Shown in pieces: positions 1-8,825 of a stretch of DNA of 28,701 bases. Position numbers and translations under genes: made by a program. A model generated the notes under the pieces. It had not been told where the DNA came from, ran no database searches, and saw only the letters and a list, made by a program, of their open reading frames with translations. This DNA comes from Bacteroidales bacterium (lineage in GTDB: Bacteria; Bacteroidota; Bacteroidia; Bacteroidales; Bacteroidaceae), in assembly GCA_004557185.1 (NCBI GenBank), contig SFEP01000047.1, positions 1 through 28,701 of the forward strand, in the 5' to 3' direction. How positions within the stretch are numbered: position 1 is the first letter of the stretch; the number at the start of each line of letters is the position of its first letter.

Positions 1-349
1 AATACCATAAGCCAATTATTTCTGTAACGAATATTACAAGAATAGAGAGCCCTAGTAAAACAAAAAAAGAGGTTGAGAAAACAACCTGCAATTGCTGGGA
101 ATAACCTTTACCTAATTCAAAAGTTAAGAATCTCTGTACAGATGCCTGTAAAGAATTTGATATCAATGAAAACATTGACACAAAGCCACCTACCACATTG
201 TAGATTCCATAATCCTCTATACCCAAAGCCTGTAATATTACTCTTGAGGTGTACAGGCCAACAAGCATAGATATTATCATCCGCAGATAAAGTGCAGCAG
301 CATTCTTCGCAATACGTTTGTTAATATTTACATGCTCTTGGTTTTGCAT
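1..349 (-). CDS. wzx: Wzx-type polysaccharide flippase, N-terminal part (cut by window edge)
   Basis: The reverse strand is open from an ATG at 347-349 to the window edge, about 116 codons. The start reads MQNQEHVNINKRIAKNAAAL and is followed by hydrophobic segments (LYLRMIISMLVGLYTSRVIL and FFVLLGLSILVIFVTEIIGL) around an LGIEDYGIYNVVGG motif. This is the characteristic N-terminus of polysaccharide-transport (MATE/MOP superfamily) flippases, which move lipid-linked oligosaccharide units across the inner membrane. It is the last visible gene of the minus-strand glycan operon, downstream of the GT4 glycosyltransferase and the rmlB remnant. The DNA is AT-rich compared with the rest of the window, as is common for flippases in exchanged glycan loci. 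The C-terminal three quarters lie outside the window, so intactness cannot be judged. An O-antigen rather than capsule flippase is equally possible. Confidence 0.85.
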   Translation of the reverse strand, partial: MQNQEHVNINKRIAKNAAALYLRMIISMLVGLYTSRVILQALGIEDYGIYNVVGGFVSMFSLISNSLQASVQRFLTFELGKGYSQQLQVVFSTSFFVLLGLSILVIFVTEIIGLWY

Positions 350-403
350 TTATCCTAATACTATTCATTCTCAAATATGCAATCAAGATAAGTTACTTCT
401 ATC

Positions 404-549
404 TCACCTCCCCCTATACATCTCCTCATAATACCTCTCGTACTCGCCACTCGTGATGTTGTCCATCCACTCCTGGTTGTCAAGGTACCAACGGACGGTG
501 CGTTCGATGCCCTCCTCAAATTGAAGAGAAGGCTTTCGGATGAGTTCGC
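404..549 (-). pseudogene. rmlB: 3' remnant of a second rmlB (dTDP-glucose 4,6-dehydratase)
   Basis: This stretch aligns without gaps to the 3' end of the intact rmlB (1809-1954, offset 1405). Over 404-523 there are 7 mismatches in 120 bp, and 474-520 is a 47-bp exact match. It encodes about 41 C-terminal residues (SLQFEEGIERTVRWYL...EEMYRGR, then TGA at 404-406) with a single Lys/Arg difference from the intact copy. Similarity fades beyond about 524. There is no start codon and no Rossmann or active-site region, so it cannot make an enzyme. It lies between the GT4 gene and the flippase gene in the same orientation as the intact copy. Nearly all the differences are synonymous, so it probably derives from another functional rmlB allele rather than from a decaying duplicate. 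Confidence 0.9.
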
Positions 550-585
550 AACATTGTCTTATTTTTTCAAACAACAACAGTAATA

Positions 586-1734
586 TTAAAACCGCCTCAA
601 TTTTTCAGCAACAGGCTTAACGACACTACTCCAATGCAATCCAGTGAAATCATTAGGATAAACATCTATATGCACCTTACCATCAATAATAGCCTGCATC
701 TTTCTACTCAAATCATATGGATCATTCTGCATAACAGAACTGCCAAACTTCCCGTTGTGTGTTATATCTTGAAAACCGCCTACATCAGTTGACAAAATAT
801 AATTCCTGAACTCAGTAGCTTCTACAAAAACCAAAGGAGATCCTTCACTTGTAGAGGTTAGGACAAAAACTTTCGACTGATTATAGTACTCCCAAAGTTG
901 TTTCTTATCGTATATTCCTCCCGTAAAGAAGACGCTCCCTTTCTTATCTTGACACTCACCAAAGAAGTTCTCAATAATTGATTGAGCTTCATATGGATAC
1001 GGACCAATGAAATAGAACTTCCATTCACGGATATCAATTTTCTTCAAAGCGTTAAGAAGCATTTCCGTATTCTTGGGGGGGGTAAATAATCTTCCACATG
1101 TAATCATGATATTCTCCTTCTCTGAGAATCCTTTACGTCTAATAGTCTGCAGTTCTTCATCATCAAAGGCATTGGGCATAATTGACAACTTATTACGGAA
1201 TTTATAACACGAAGCACCTGAGTTCATAATGGCATGATATGACTCACTGCTTTCACATGTAATGCAATCAACTTTTAATGCAAACAATTTGTCCCAAAAA
1301 TTCCAGAAGCGTTTACTCCACTTATTCTTATAATTATCTTCGTATTGCAAAAACCTAACCGATGCATCTAATTTTATATACAACTTTCCCCATGGGTTCA
1401 AAAGCTTATATATCACAGGTAAAAGGACATTTACCTTACTATAATAATGAAAACCCATCATGCAACTCGAAGGCACAACATATCTTATAAAAAAGAAGAT
1501 AGAAACAACTAGCCTGAGATAGGGATTTTCAATCGGCCTTCCAAACAAATGTATCGGTATTAATCTGACGCCTCGATGTATTTGGGGCAATGTCATATTC
1601 CCTTTTGTCATAGGATATACGATACGTGTTCGATAACCTAACTCTTTACCTAAATAATATGGTGTAAGAAAGACATCTTTTCCAAGATGCTCTTTTCCTA
1701 CATTAATAAAATACAAGGTTAAGTACTTACTCAT
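586..1734 (-). CDS. GT4-family glycosyltransferase
   Basis: The 382-residue product has the GT-B fold signatures of family GT4. These are a nucleotide-sugar-binding half with NIMITCGRLFTPPKNTEMLL (about 208-227), FYFIGPYP (about 240-247) and the E-x7-E motif EGSPLVFVE at residues 297-305. A retaining sugar transferase acting on a lipid-linked glycan at the cytoplasmic face is expected; donor and acceptor cannot be read from sequence. It starts at an ATG (1732-1734), 74 bp after rmlB, and is followed by the rmlB remnant. Base composition is AT-rich compared with rmlB, rmlC and wzc, which suggests acquisition by transfer. A run of eight C on the coding strand encodes residues T218-P220 and could slip. 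Confidence 0.88.
   Translation of the reverse strand: MSKYLTLYFINVGKEHLGKDVFLTPYYLGKELGYRTRIVYPMTKGNMTLPQIHRGVRLIPIHLFGRPIENPYLRLVVSIFFFIRYVVPSSCMMGFHYYSKVNVLLPVIYKLLNPWGKLYIKLDASVRFLQYEDNYKNKWSKRFWNFWDKLFALKVDCITCESSESYHAIMNSGASCYKFRNKLSIMPNAFDDEELQTIRRKGFSEKENIMITCGRLFTPPKNTEMLLNALKKIDIREWKFYFIGPYPYEAQSIIENFFGECQDKKGSVFFTGGIYDKKQLWEYYNQSKVFVLTSTSEGSPLVFVEATEFRNYILSTDVGGFQDITHNGKFGSSVMQNDPYDLSRKMQAIIDGKVHIDVYPNDFTGLHWSSVVKPVAEKLRRF
1075..1082 (-). repeat. C8 homopolymer inside the GT4 gene
   Basis: Eight G on the plus strand (C8 in the coding sense) fall in codons for Thr-Pro-Pro at residues 218-220, within the conserved nucleotide-sugar-binding segment. With eight C the frame is open and matches the family, so the copy shown is ON. 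Gain or loss of one base would truncate the enzyme. Confidence 0.7.
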
Positions 1735-1808
1735 AGTATAAGCAGATGTTTACATCTTACCAAACATATCTCTCTGCGACAAATAGACAACAGGATGTCC
1801 ATTACTCC

Positions 1809-2957
1809 TCACCTCCCCCTATACATCTCCTCATAATACTTCTCGTACTCGCCGCTGGTGATATTGTCCATCCATTCTTGGTTGTCAAGGTACCAACGGA
1901 CGGTGCGTTCGATGCCCTCCTCAAACTGCAGTGAGGGTTCCCAACCGAGTTCGCGCTGGAGTTTGGTGGAGTCTATGGCGTAGCGCATGTCGTGGCCCTT
2001 GCGGTCGGTAACGTAAGTGATGAGGTCGAGGTCGGCACCCTCAGGACGGCCAAGCAGACGGTCGACGGTGTTGATGACCACCTTAATGATGTCGATGTTC
2101 TTCCATTCGTTGAAACCACCGATGTTATAGGTGTCAGCCACCTTGCCTTTGTGGAAAATAAGGTCGATGGCGCGGGCGTGGTCTTCTACGAATAACCAGT
2201 CGCGTACATTCTCGCCCTTGCCATATACAGGCAGCGGCTTGCGGTGGCGTATATTATTGATGAAAAGAGGGATAAGTTTTTCAGGGAACTGATAAGGACC
2301 GTAATTGTTGGAGCAATTCGTCACGATGGTGGGCATGCCGTAGGTGTCGTGAAAGGCACGCACGAAGTGGTCGCTGCTGGCCTTGCTCGCAGAATAGGGT
2401 GAATGGGGATTGTACTTCGTATCCTCATAAAAGAAGTCCTTGCCGTAAGCCAAGTGATGTTCAGAAGAAGAAGCCGTTGTGGTAAAGGGAGGTTCTATTC
2501 CTTCGGAGTGCGTCAACTGCAAAGCTCCGTACACCTCATCGGTTGAGATGTGGTAGAAGCGCTTCCCCTCGTAGCCCTCAGGAAGCGATTCCCAGTACAC
2601 TTTGGCTGCCTGCAACAACGACAGCGTGCCCATGACATTGGTACGGGCAAAGGTAAACGGGTCCTTGATACTACGGTCCACGTGGCTCTCGGCAGCCAAA
2701 TGAATGATGCCGTCCACATGCTGGGTCTGCATCAGATTCAGCATCACCTCATAATCGCAAATGTCTGCCTTGACGAAAGTGTAGTTCGGTTTATCTTCCA
2801 CATCTTTCAGGTTGGCCAAGTTGCCAGCATAGGTCAGTTTGTCCAGATTGATGATATGATACTCTGGGTACTTGTTTACCATGAGGCGTACCACATGGCT
2901 GCCAATGAAACCAGCTCCGCCAGTGATGAGTATTGTACGAGTATATTGCTTATCCAT
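1809..2957 (-). CDS. rmlB: dTDP-glucose 4,6-dehydratase
   Basis: This 382-residue short-chain dehydrogenase converts dTDP-glucose to dTDP-4-keto-6-deoxyglucose, the branch point for dTDP-rhamnose and related deoxysugars. It has the NAD-binding GGAGFIG motif at residues 13-19, the catalytic STDEVYG segment at 138-144 (Asp140, Glu141) and the Tyr188-x3-Lys192 pair in YSASK. Length is slightly above the usual 350-360. The start is an ATG at 2955-2957, 14 bp after the rmlC stop, so the two are almost certainly co-translated. rmlA and rmlD are not in the window. Without rmlD the final sugar cannot be stated; L-rhamnose or another 6-deoxyhexose is likely. The last 146 bp recur as a remnant at 404-549. 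Confidence 0.97.
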   Translation of the reverse strand: MDKQYTRTILITGGAGFIGSHVVRLMVNKYPEYHIINLDKLTYAGNLANLKDVEDKPNYTFVKADICDYEVMLNLMQTQHVDGIIHLAAESHVDRSIKDPFTFARTNVMGTLSLLQAAKVYWESLPEGYEGKRFYHISTDEVYGALQLTHSEGIEPPFTTTASSSEHHLAYGKDFFYEDTKYNPHSPYSASKASSDHFVRAFHDTYGMPTIVTNCSNNYGPYQFPEKLIPLFINNIRHRKPLPVYGKGENVRDWLFVEDHARAIDLIFHKGKVADTYNIGGFNEWKNIDIIKVVINTVDRLLGRPEGADLDLITYVTDRKGHDMRYAIDSTKLQRELGWEPSLQFEEGIERTVRWYLDNQEWMDNITSGEYEKYYEEMYRGR

Positions 2958-2971
2958 TTCTATTTTTGCCT

Positions 2972-3544
2972 TTACTTATATAAATCTTCAGAATAGTCAA
3001 ACAGACAATCAGTTGCACTCAAAGGCGGATGATGCTTATCCTTATCCGAGAGTTTCACCTTTTCCTCGGGCAGGCGCCAGTCGATAGCCAACGCCGGATC
3101 GTTCCAGGCTATGGCACCTTCAGCCTGAGGTGCATAAAAGTTGTCGCATTTATATTGGAAAATCACCTCCTCGCTCAGCACACTGAAGCCATGCGCAAAG
3201 CCACGTGGAATGAAGAACTGACGATGATTATCCTCCGTCAGTTCCACGGCTACATGTTGGCCAAAGGTGGGCGAGCCTTTACGGATGTCCACGGCCACGT
3301 CGAGCACAGCACCCTTGATGACGCGCACCAATTTGCTTTGGGCAAAAGGCGGTTTCTGAAAATGCAAGCCGCGGAGTACGCCGTAAGAAGACTTGCTCTC
3401 GTTGTCCTGCACAAAATGAACGGGGCGCACTTTTTCATCAAACTCTCGCTGTGAGAATGATTCAAAGAAATAGCCTCGTTGATCATTAAAAAGGCGCGGT
3501 TCGATAATCACCACCCCTTCAATAGCAGTCTTGATGACTTCCAT
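2972..3544 (-). CDS. rmlC: dTDP-4-dehydrorhamnose 3,5-epimerase
   Basis: The 190-residue product is a cupin epimerase acting on the RmlB product. Visible signatures are EPRLFNDQRGYFFESFSQREF near the N-terminus, RGLHFQ with the catalytic His61, substrate-binding Lys71 (QSKLVRV), FIPRGFAHGF at 112-121 and a WNDP segment near 147-150. The ATG at 3542-3544 is chosen because it gives the usual MEVIKTAIEG start. A longer frame from TTG at 3568 adds eight unconserved residues. It lies upstream of rmlB in the operon and 105 bp downstream of the GT2 gene. Confidence 0.95.
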   Translation of the reverse strand: MEVIKTAIEGVVIIEPRLFNDQRGYFFESFSQREFDEKVRPVHFVQDNESKSSYGVLRGLHFQKPPFAQSKLVRVIKGAVLDVAVDIRKGSPTFGQHVAVELTEDNHRQFFIPRGFAHGFSVLSEEVIFQYKCDNFYAPQAEGAIAWNDPALAIDWRLPEEKVKLSDKDKHHPPLSATDCLFDYSEDLYK

Positions 3545-3649
3545 ATATTGATTATTTAATATACCCAACAGGACTGTATTAAAACACTTTAGAGTCCGAA
3601 TATCAAGTACTAAACCAAACTAAGATACATGCTTTGTTTCATGCCTCCT

Positions 3650-4594
3650 TCACTTGCGATACAGCAGGCTGTAAAGGCCATGCACCCAAGCGAACGGTAC
3701 GCCCCAGTGTAGCAACGTCAGCACAACCGCTAACTTATCGTTCCACTTTCCCTCCTTACGCACCTGCCGCTGCACATCGGGGAACAAGCATTGCAGGTCC
3801 GTCTTCTGTTTCGTCACAAACGCCCAATACAGCACGGTGCGTTTGATGGCGTAGAAGCCGTCATATTGTTCGGCTGGCAGGAATTGCTCTATTTCGTGCA
3901 GAAACTGGCGTTTGGCCTGATAAATATGTGGCGAGATGAAATTCGTAAGGGACGAAGGCCGTACCACATAATGATACAGACAGGCTGCCAGTCCGCAGAT
4001 TTTCAACGTTGGCACAACATGTAGCAAACGCATCAAGAAAAGTGCATCCTCAAAGCAGACAAGCGTTTGCGGGTGAAAACCTGTTTGCCGAGCCAGAGCC
4101 GTGCGCACCAATTTGTTACATACACTGCCATGCGTGCGTTGCGTCACGAGAGCATGCAGTAAGTCGGGGGCGACATAAAGGCGGTCTTCGTAAGTCTGGG
4201 TGGGCGTGCAGCATTCGGGATATTCAGTCCAAACACCACACATTACCATGTCCGCCCCTTCATTCTGAGCCTTTTCAAGCATGCGGTGCAAAAAGGATGG
4301 GTCCACCCAATCATCGGGATCAACATGCACCACATAGTGTCCTTTAGCGGCTTCTAATCCAGCTTGCCGAGCGGCAGAAACACCCTTGTGGGGCTGACGC
4401 ACCAATCTGAGTTGGGGATGCAGCGCTTCCTGCTGTTTGCACCATTGCGCCGAACCGTCTTCACTGCCATCATCCACGCATATCACCTCAAAATCTTGGA
4501 AAGTCTGCGCCCAAAGGCTGGCAAAGGTCTTGGGGAGACTCTGGATTTTATTGTACACGGCGACAATAACCGTAACGGAAGGCGGAATGAGCAT
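3650..4594 (-). CDS. GT2-family (GT-A fold) glycosyltransferase
   Basis: The 314-residue protein starts with the GT2 nucleotide-binding signature SVTVIVAVYNKIQSLPKTFASL, followed by VDDGSEDGS (DDGS at 41-44) and the metal-binding DPDD at 92-95 after GHYVVHV. The C-terminal part lacks an obvious membrane-channel domain, so it is a cytoplasmic or peripheral transferase adding a sugar to the lipid-linked unit, not a processive synthase. The start is an ATG at 4592-4594. A 150-bp spacer with no visible feature separates it from wzc upstream. Sugar specificity is unknown. Confidence 0.92.
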   Translation of the reverse strand: MLIPPSVTVIVAVYNKIQSLPKTFASLWAQTFQDFEVICVDDGSEDGSAQWCKQQEALHPQLRLVRQPHKGVSAARQAGLEAAKGHYVVHVDPDDWVDPSFLHRMLEKAQNEGADMVMCGVWTEYPECCTPTQTYEDRLYVAPDLLHALVTQRTHGSVCNKLVRTALARQTGFHPQTLVCFEDALFLMRLLHVVPTLKICGLAACLYHYVVRPSSLTNFISPHIYQAKRQFLHEIEQFLPAEQYDGFYAIKRTVLYWAFVTKQKTDLQCLFPDVQRQVRKEGKWNDKLAVVLTLLHWGVPFAWVHGLYSLLYRK

Positions 4595-4744
4595 CGCTTC
4601 AAGCGTGGCGTTGTTTCAAAATTTTATGATGATGTGCACAAAGGAGAATAGGCTTTGGTCATCGTGAGCAAGTCTCAGCGGTGCATGTCAGTCACCCCAA
4701 TCATCTTCTCCCACAATCACCATAGCCAATGGTCATATAAACTG

Positions 4745-7168
4745 CTACCAGCTAATTATCCCTCGGCGGGACGAGTCGCCATAGTACGAAGCATAGGCGT
4801 AGTGGTAACCGTAACGATAGCCATAACGATAAGCATAACGACCTGTCGCCATTTCCGTACCATTCAGTATGACGGAAAGGTTCTTAAAGCGTTTCTCCTC
4901 GGCTATCGTCTCAAGTTCTTGCAACATAGAACGGTCAAGCAGACCAGCGCGCAACACGAAGAGGGTACGTTCCACTACCTGTTCGATAATCTGTGCATCG
5001 GCTACAATGTCAATAGGCGGACAGTCTATAATGACGTAATCATACTGCACCTTGGCCTCTTGCACCAAATCATGCAATTTTCCGTTCTCCAGGAGTTCGG
5101 TCGGATTGGGAGGCAAAGAACCTACGGGCATTACGTACAAATTCTGATGGTTGTCCGAGGCCACTTGCAGCGAAGTCCAGTCGTTCTCCAAACCAGCCAA
5201 ATAATGCGTAATGCCTTTCTTAGGGCGATGCACATAGGCTGATACAGAAGCATGGCGCAGGTCACCATCTATCACCAGCACCTTCTTACCCTTGATGGCC
5301 AAACTCTTGGCCAAGTTCATAGTAATAAAGGATTTGCCGCTGCTCGGATTAAAAGAGGTTACCATGAGCACATTCTTGTGCTTATCTTGCCCTGCCGTAA
5401 ATTCTATGTTCGAGCGCAACACGCGGAAGGCTTCGTTAATAACATTCCGATTTCCTTCCTCCACCACCATCTGAGGCATATTATGTCGCTGGTTTTTCTT
5501 TCTTTGGAAAAATCCTTTCTTTTTGGTGGAGAAATACGGTATTTCACCTAAGAAGGCAAGTTTCAGCCCCTTCAGGTCAGCACGGCCACGGAGCACGGTG
5601 TTCGAGTTTTCAATAATGAAAATGATGACCACGGGTGCCAGCAGCCCAATAGCAAAGGCTATGAGCAAGATGTTGCGACGCATGGGTGCTGTAGGAGCAT
5701 TGCTACCGCTCGGCTTGCGTATCACGCGTGTATTGCTTGAGGTAAACGCTTGGGAGAGTTCGTTTTCTTCGCGTTTCTGCAGCAGATATATATATAAGGA
5801 CTCTTTCACCTTCTGCTGACGTTCTACGCTGAGCAGATATTTGGCTTTGTTCGGACTCGAAGCAATTTCCTGCGTGGCCTTTCCGCCCATGTTCTTCAAC
5901 GTCTTGATTTGCGTGTCAATGGCTAAGATGGAGTTGTCCAGACTACCCACCATCACCTTTCGCAGGGCAGCAAGTTGCGCATCAAGTTCTTTCACCAAGG
6001 GGTTGCTCACACTGCTTTGCGCCACCAGTTGGCTGCGCTCCATGATAAGCTCGTTGTATCGGTTTATCTGCGCATTCACCGTTTCGCCACCCAGACCGCT
6101 ATTAGTGGGCAGGAGTTCATATCTCTGTGCGTCGTCTGTAATGCTCTTGCGCATATAACGCGCCAAATACAACTGGTCGTTCAGCGAACGGAGTTCGTCT
6201 TCCGCACGCTGGGCCTGCGACATAAACTGTGTGGCGCTCGAACCTACGTCTATCATGAGGTTCTGGCTTTTGAACGACGAGATGTCGTTGTCCACCGTGC
6301 CCAGTTCGTTTTCGATGATAGAAAGTCGCTCAGCAATAAACCTGCTGGCATTCACAGCCACCTGGTTTTTGTCCTTTATCCAATTTTCATTGTACACCTG
6401 TATCAGCGTGTTCAGCACATCTTCAGCCCTTGCAGTTGACAGGTCGTTCAGGGTGAGCGTCAAGATATTTGACATATCGTCCAATTGCACAACGCCCAAG
6501 TTCGCCATCATGTAGGCCGCCATTACCTCTACAGGTCTGCGCGACACATTAACTTCGCAACCATGCTGCGCTGCGTAGAGCCGTGTGGGCACAATGCACA
6601 CCTTGCCCACGGGAGTCTGAATCACCTGGTTGATTTGGCCAGCATACACATCGCCCACCTCTTCACCATTGCAGGTAAAGTCCGACAGTTCTATTTTGCC
6701 ACCGGGCGACAATTTGAGGTGGAAGTCCACATAGTTTCCGTCCTTTACCCCTAACATGGTCACGTTTACGGGCAGTTCGTTGCCATATACGGCTACCTCA
6801 TGAAAGCGGCCGTCAACAGTATAACTAATGTCAAGGTGCAAGCGCTTGGCCACTTCCAACATAAGGTCTGGCGAGCGCATGGTCGTAATTTCATTGTTGA
6901 TATTGGCTTTCGTGGTAATGCCCATATCGGCAAATATATCTGCCTCAGAACTTGTCGAAGCACCATTTGTATCGCTCTTGATGAGCAAATCGGCCGAACG
7001 CGTGTACACAGGTGGTGTAGTCAGCACATAATAAATAGCACAGCCCATGCTCACCACCAACGACAACAGAATCCACTGCCATTTGCGCAGACAGAGGTAA
7101 AGCAGGTCCTGTAATTGCACAAAATCCTGTGTGGCTGCCGGACGTATAGATTTAGGTTTCTGTTCCAT
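4745..7168 (-). CDS. Wzc-like polysaccharide co-polymerase and tyrosine autokinase
   Basis: This 807-residue inner-membrane protein fuses a Wzz-type chain-length domain to a bacterial tyrosine kinase. The first membrane span is at about 30-49. A long periplasmic region rich in predicted coiled coil follows, with the second span before the cytoplasmic domain (RRNILLIAFAIGLLAPVVII). The kinase has Walker A SFNPSSGKS (605-613), Walker A' VLVIDGDLR (630-638) and Walker B YVIIDCPP (711-718). The C-terminus carries ten tyrosines within about 20 residues (778-797), the autophosphorylation cluster that controls oligomerisation and polymer length. It sits 21 bp after the Wza-like lipoprotein gene, its expected export partner. 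The tyrosine tail is coded by near-repeats of 6-12 bp. Confidence 0.95.
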   Translation of the reverse strand: MEQKPKSIRPAATQDFVQLQDLLYLCLRKWQWILLSLVVSMGCAIYYVLTTPPVYTRSADLLIKSDTNGASTSSEADIFADMGITTKANINNEITTMRSPDLMLEVAKRLHLDISYTVDGRFHEVAVYGNELPVNVTMLGVKDGNYVDFHLKLSPGGKIELSDFTCNGEEVGDVYAGQINQVIQTPVGKVCIVPTRLYAAQHGCEVNVSRRPVEVMAAYMMANLGVVQLDDMSNILTLTLNDLSTARAEDVLNTLIQVYNENWIKDKNQVAVNASRFIAERLSIIENELGTVDNDISSFKSQNLMIDVGSSATQFMSQAQRAEDELRSLNDQLYLARYMRKSITDDAQRYELLPTNSGLGGETVNAQINRYNELIMERSQLVAQSSVSNPLVKELDAQLAALRKVMVGSLDNSILAIDTQIKTLKNMGGKATQEIASSPNKAKYLLSVERQQKVKESLYIYLLQKREENELSQAFTSSNTRVIRKPSGSNAPTAPMRRNILLIAFAIGLLAPVVIIFIIENSNTVLRGRADLKGLKLAFLGEIPYFSTKKKGFFQRKKNQRHNMPQMVVEEGNRNVINEAFRVLRSNIEFTAGQDKHKNVLMVTSFNPSSGKSFITMNLAKSLAIKGKKVLVIDGDLRHASVSAYVHRPKKGITHYLAGLENDWTSLQVASDNHQNLYVMPVGSLPPNPTELLENGKLHDLVQEAKVQYDYVIIDCPPIDIVADAQIIEQVVERTLFVLRAGLLDRSMLQELETIAEEKRFKNLSVILNGTEMATGRYAYRYGYRYGYHYAYASYYGDSSRRGIISW

Positions 7169-7189
7169 AGCTTACTTGACTAACTTTTC

Positions 7190-7969
7190 TTATTTTGTAA
7201 TAAGTACTATGAGTGACATGAGGAAGGATGATACAGACATCCAAAAGCCGACCGTGCGGAAGGTATTGCCGTTCACGGACGCCGTGCGCGCCTTCATCGC
7301 GTTGGGTTCTACATAGACCACGTCGTTCTGTTGCAGATAATAAACGGGCGAAGAATAGATGCTTTCTGCCTTCGCCATATCCACAGCATACATCTGCTGC
7401 TTGCCATTTACTTGGCGCAACACAAAGACGCGGGCACGCTTACCCGTCGCCTGCAGGTCGCCTGCCTGTGCGATGGCATCTATTATTGTCATGTTATCCT
7501 TGTCAAAGTTGATGCGGCCAGGATTGCCCACATCGCCGAGTACGGACACAAAGGCATTTTGGAATTGCACTACCACCACAGGGTCGCTCAGCAGTTCGCG
7601 CGCCTTCAGTTCTTGTGACACCAACGCAGCTATCTGTTCACGCGTCAAGCCCAACACCTTGATCGCGCCTAACACGGGCAGAGTGATGCAACCTTTGGAA
7701 TCTACGGTATAAACCAAACGCGTCTGGTTGCTTGACCCACCGCTACTTACCATAGACAGGTTAAACATCTTCTGCAGCCTATCGTCCTGCGCATTGATGT
7801 TGATGGACAACTGGTCGCCCACTTGTGCCTTGATGTCGACGGGCATGCTCACTTGAGGAGTTACGCCATCGTTGCTCATATCCTGGAAATACGCAAATTG
7901 TTTCGTTTCTGCACAGGAGGTAATGATGACAAGCAAGGTCAACATCACTAAATTCTTAAAATTTCTCAT
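7190..7969 (-). CDS. Wza-like outer-membrane polysaccharide export lipoprotein
   Basis: The 259-residue product begins MRNFKNLVMLTLLVIITSC, a lipoprotein signal peptide with the acylated Cys at residue 19. A polysaccharide-export (poly_export/SLBB) region follows, including VGDQLSININAQD, a KGCITLPVLGAIKVLGLTRE segment and VLGDVGNPGRINF. A C-terminal hydrophobic helix (TVGFWMSVSSFLMSLIVLIT) could anchor or span the outer membrane as in Wza. The ATG at 7967-7969 is preferred over a TTG two codons upstream (7975). It is the first structural gene after upxY, and the adjacent wzc encodes its inner-membrane counterpart. Confidence 0.93.
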   Translation of the reverse strand: MRNFKNLVMLTLLVIITSCAETKQFAYFQDMSNDGVTPQVSMPVDIKAQVGDQLSININAQDDRLQKMFNLSMVSSGGSSNQTRLVYTVDSKGCITLPVLGAIKVLGLTREQIAALVSQELKARELLSDPVVVVQFQNAFVSVLGDVGNPGRINFDKDNMTIIDAIAQAGDLQATGKRARVFVLRQVNGKQQMYAVDMAKAESIYSSPVYYLQQNDVVYVEPNAMKARTASVNGNTFRTVGFWMSVSSFLMSLIVLITK

Positions 7970-8041
7970 ATTCAAAGCAAAAGTAAAATATACGTATATA
8001 ATCTATTAGTATTCAACTTCTTTACAAGGTTGTTTCAAACA

Positions 8042-8602
8042 TCATTCAACAATTTGTATGTATTCTGGCTCAACCTCCACGCCAGCCGAGAGCAAGCCAC
8101 CCATATCAACAAGTAGACGGCGCACCTTAGAGCCTCGGCGTGACATCAAGCGTCCTTCCAAGCCATCGAGCGTCCCGCCTACAATGCGGATTTTCTTTCC
8201 ATACATGGCAGGCGACACTTCTTCGGGCTTGAAGTATTGAAAAGGAGCATCGCTGCTGACGGCACGCATGAATGCCTGCATCTCGTCCTCACGCACCTGC
8301 ATTACTTCGCCCATGCGACCGCCCCTTATAAAACGGTACTGAAGAAAGTCAAGTTCGCTCACTACGGGGTCAAGGGTCGTGCGCGTAGCATGCACAAAGA
8401 GCAGGTCGCTGATAAAGGGACGCTTCACCGTCACCTTACGCCCCCGTTCTGTCTTCGTACGCACCACAAGGGGCGTAAACACCTCATATCCACGGGCTGC
8501 CAGTATATCTACAGCATGTTCCTTGGCATTGGCACGGCGCAAATCGCGCATGACGAACCATGTGGGCATCTCTTTGCCAAGTGTGAGAACTACAGGATTC
8601 AT
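8042..8602 (-). CDS. UpxY-type NusG-like transcription antiterminator
   Basis: The 186-residue protein has an N-terminal NusG (NGN) domain beginning PTWFVMRDLRRANAKEHAVDIL, with the family's RPFISDLLFVHAT segment. A C-terminal KOW-like region follows (GKKIRIVGGTLDGLEGRLMSRRGSKVRRLLVDM). In Bacteroides, UpxY proteins are encoded at the head of capsule operons and let RNA polymerase read through their own leader, which makes expression locus-specific. Its position as first gene of this glycan operon fits that role exactly. No upxZ-like second regulator follows: the next gene is the export lipoprotein 72 bp on. The start is an ATG at 8600-8602. The long non-coding DNA upstream would contain the leader on which it acts. 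Confidence 0.93.
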   Translation of the reverse strand: MNPVVLTLGKEMPTWFVMRDLRRANAKEHAVDILAARGYEVFTPLVVRTKTERGRKVTVKRPFISDLLFVHATRTTLDPVVSELDFLQYRFIRGGRMGEVMQVREDEMQAFMRAVSSDAPFQYFKPEEVSPAMYGKKIRIVGGTLDGLEGRLMSRRGSKVRRLLVDMGGLLSAGVEVEPEYIQIVE

Positions 8603-8825
8603 GGTTTACGTACAGACACATTCCTTATTCCTGCTTGCATACACAAATAACATGTGACACAAGAAGTTACGCAATGTTTACGAAAAAGTTCGTCTAACTG
8701 CATCGATAAGAAAAGCATGGATTTGACTGACAAGCAAGTCATCTACTCACACCTCGGAAGTACAAATATTATTTGGATATGTACACTGAAAGAGAGGGTG
8801 ACCTTACCTACTTCAGCAATGAAGG

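Noticed and set aside
73..270. 65-codon plus-strand frame at the left edge
   Set aside because: It is antisense to the flippase N-terminus, which has clear family sequence.
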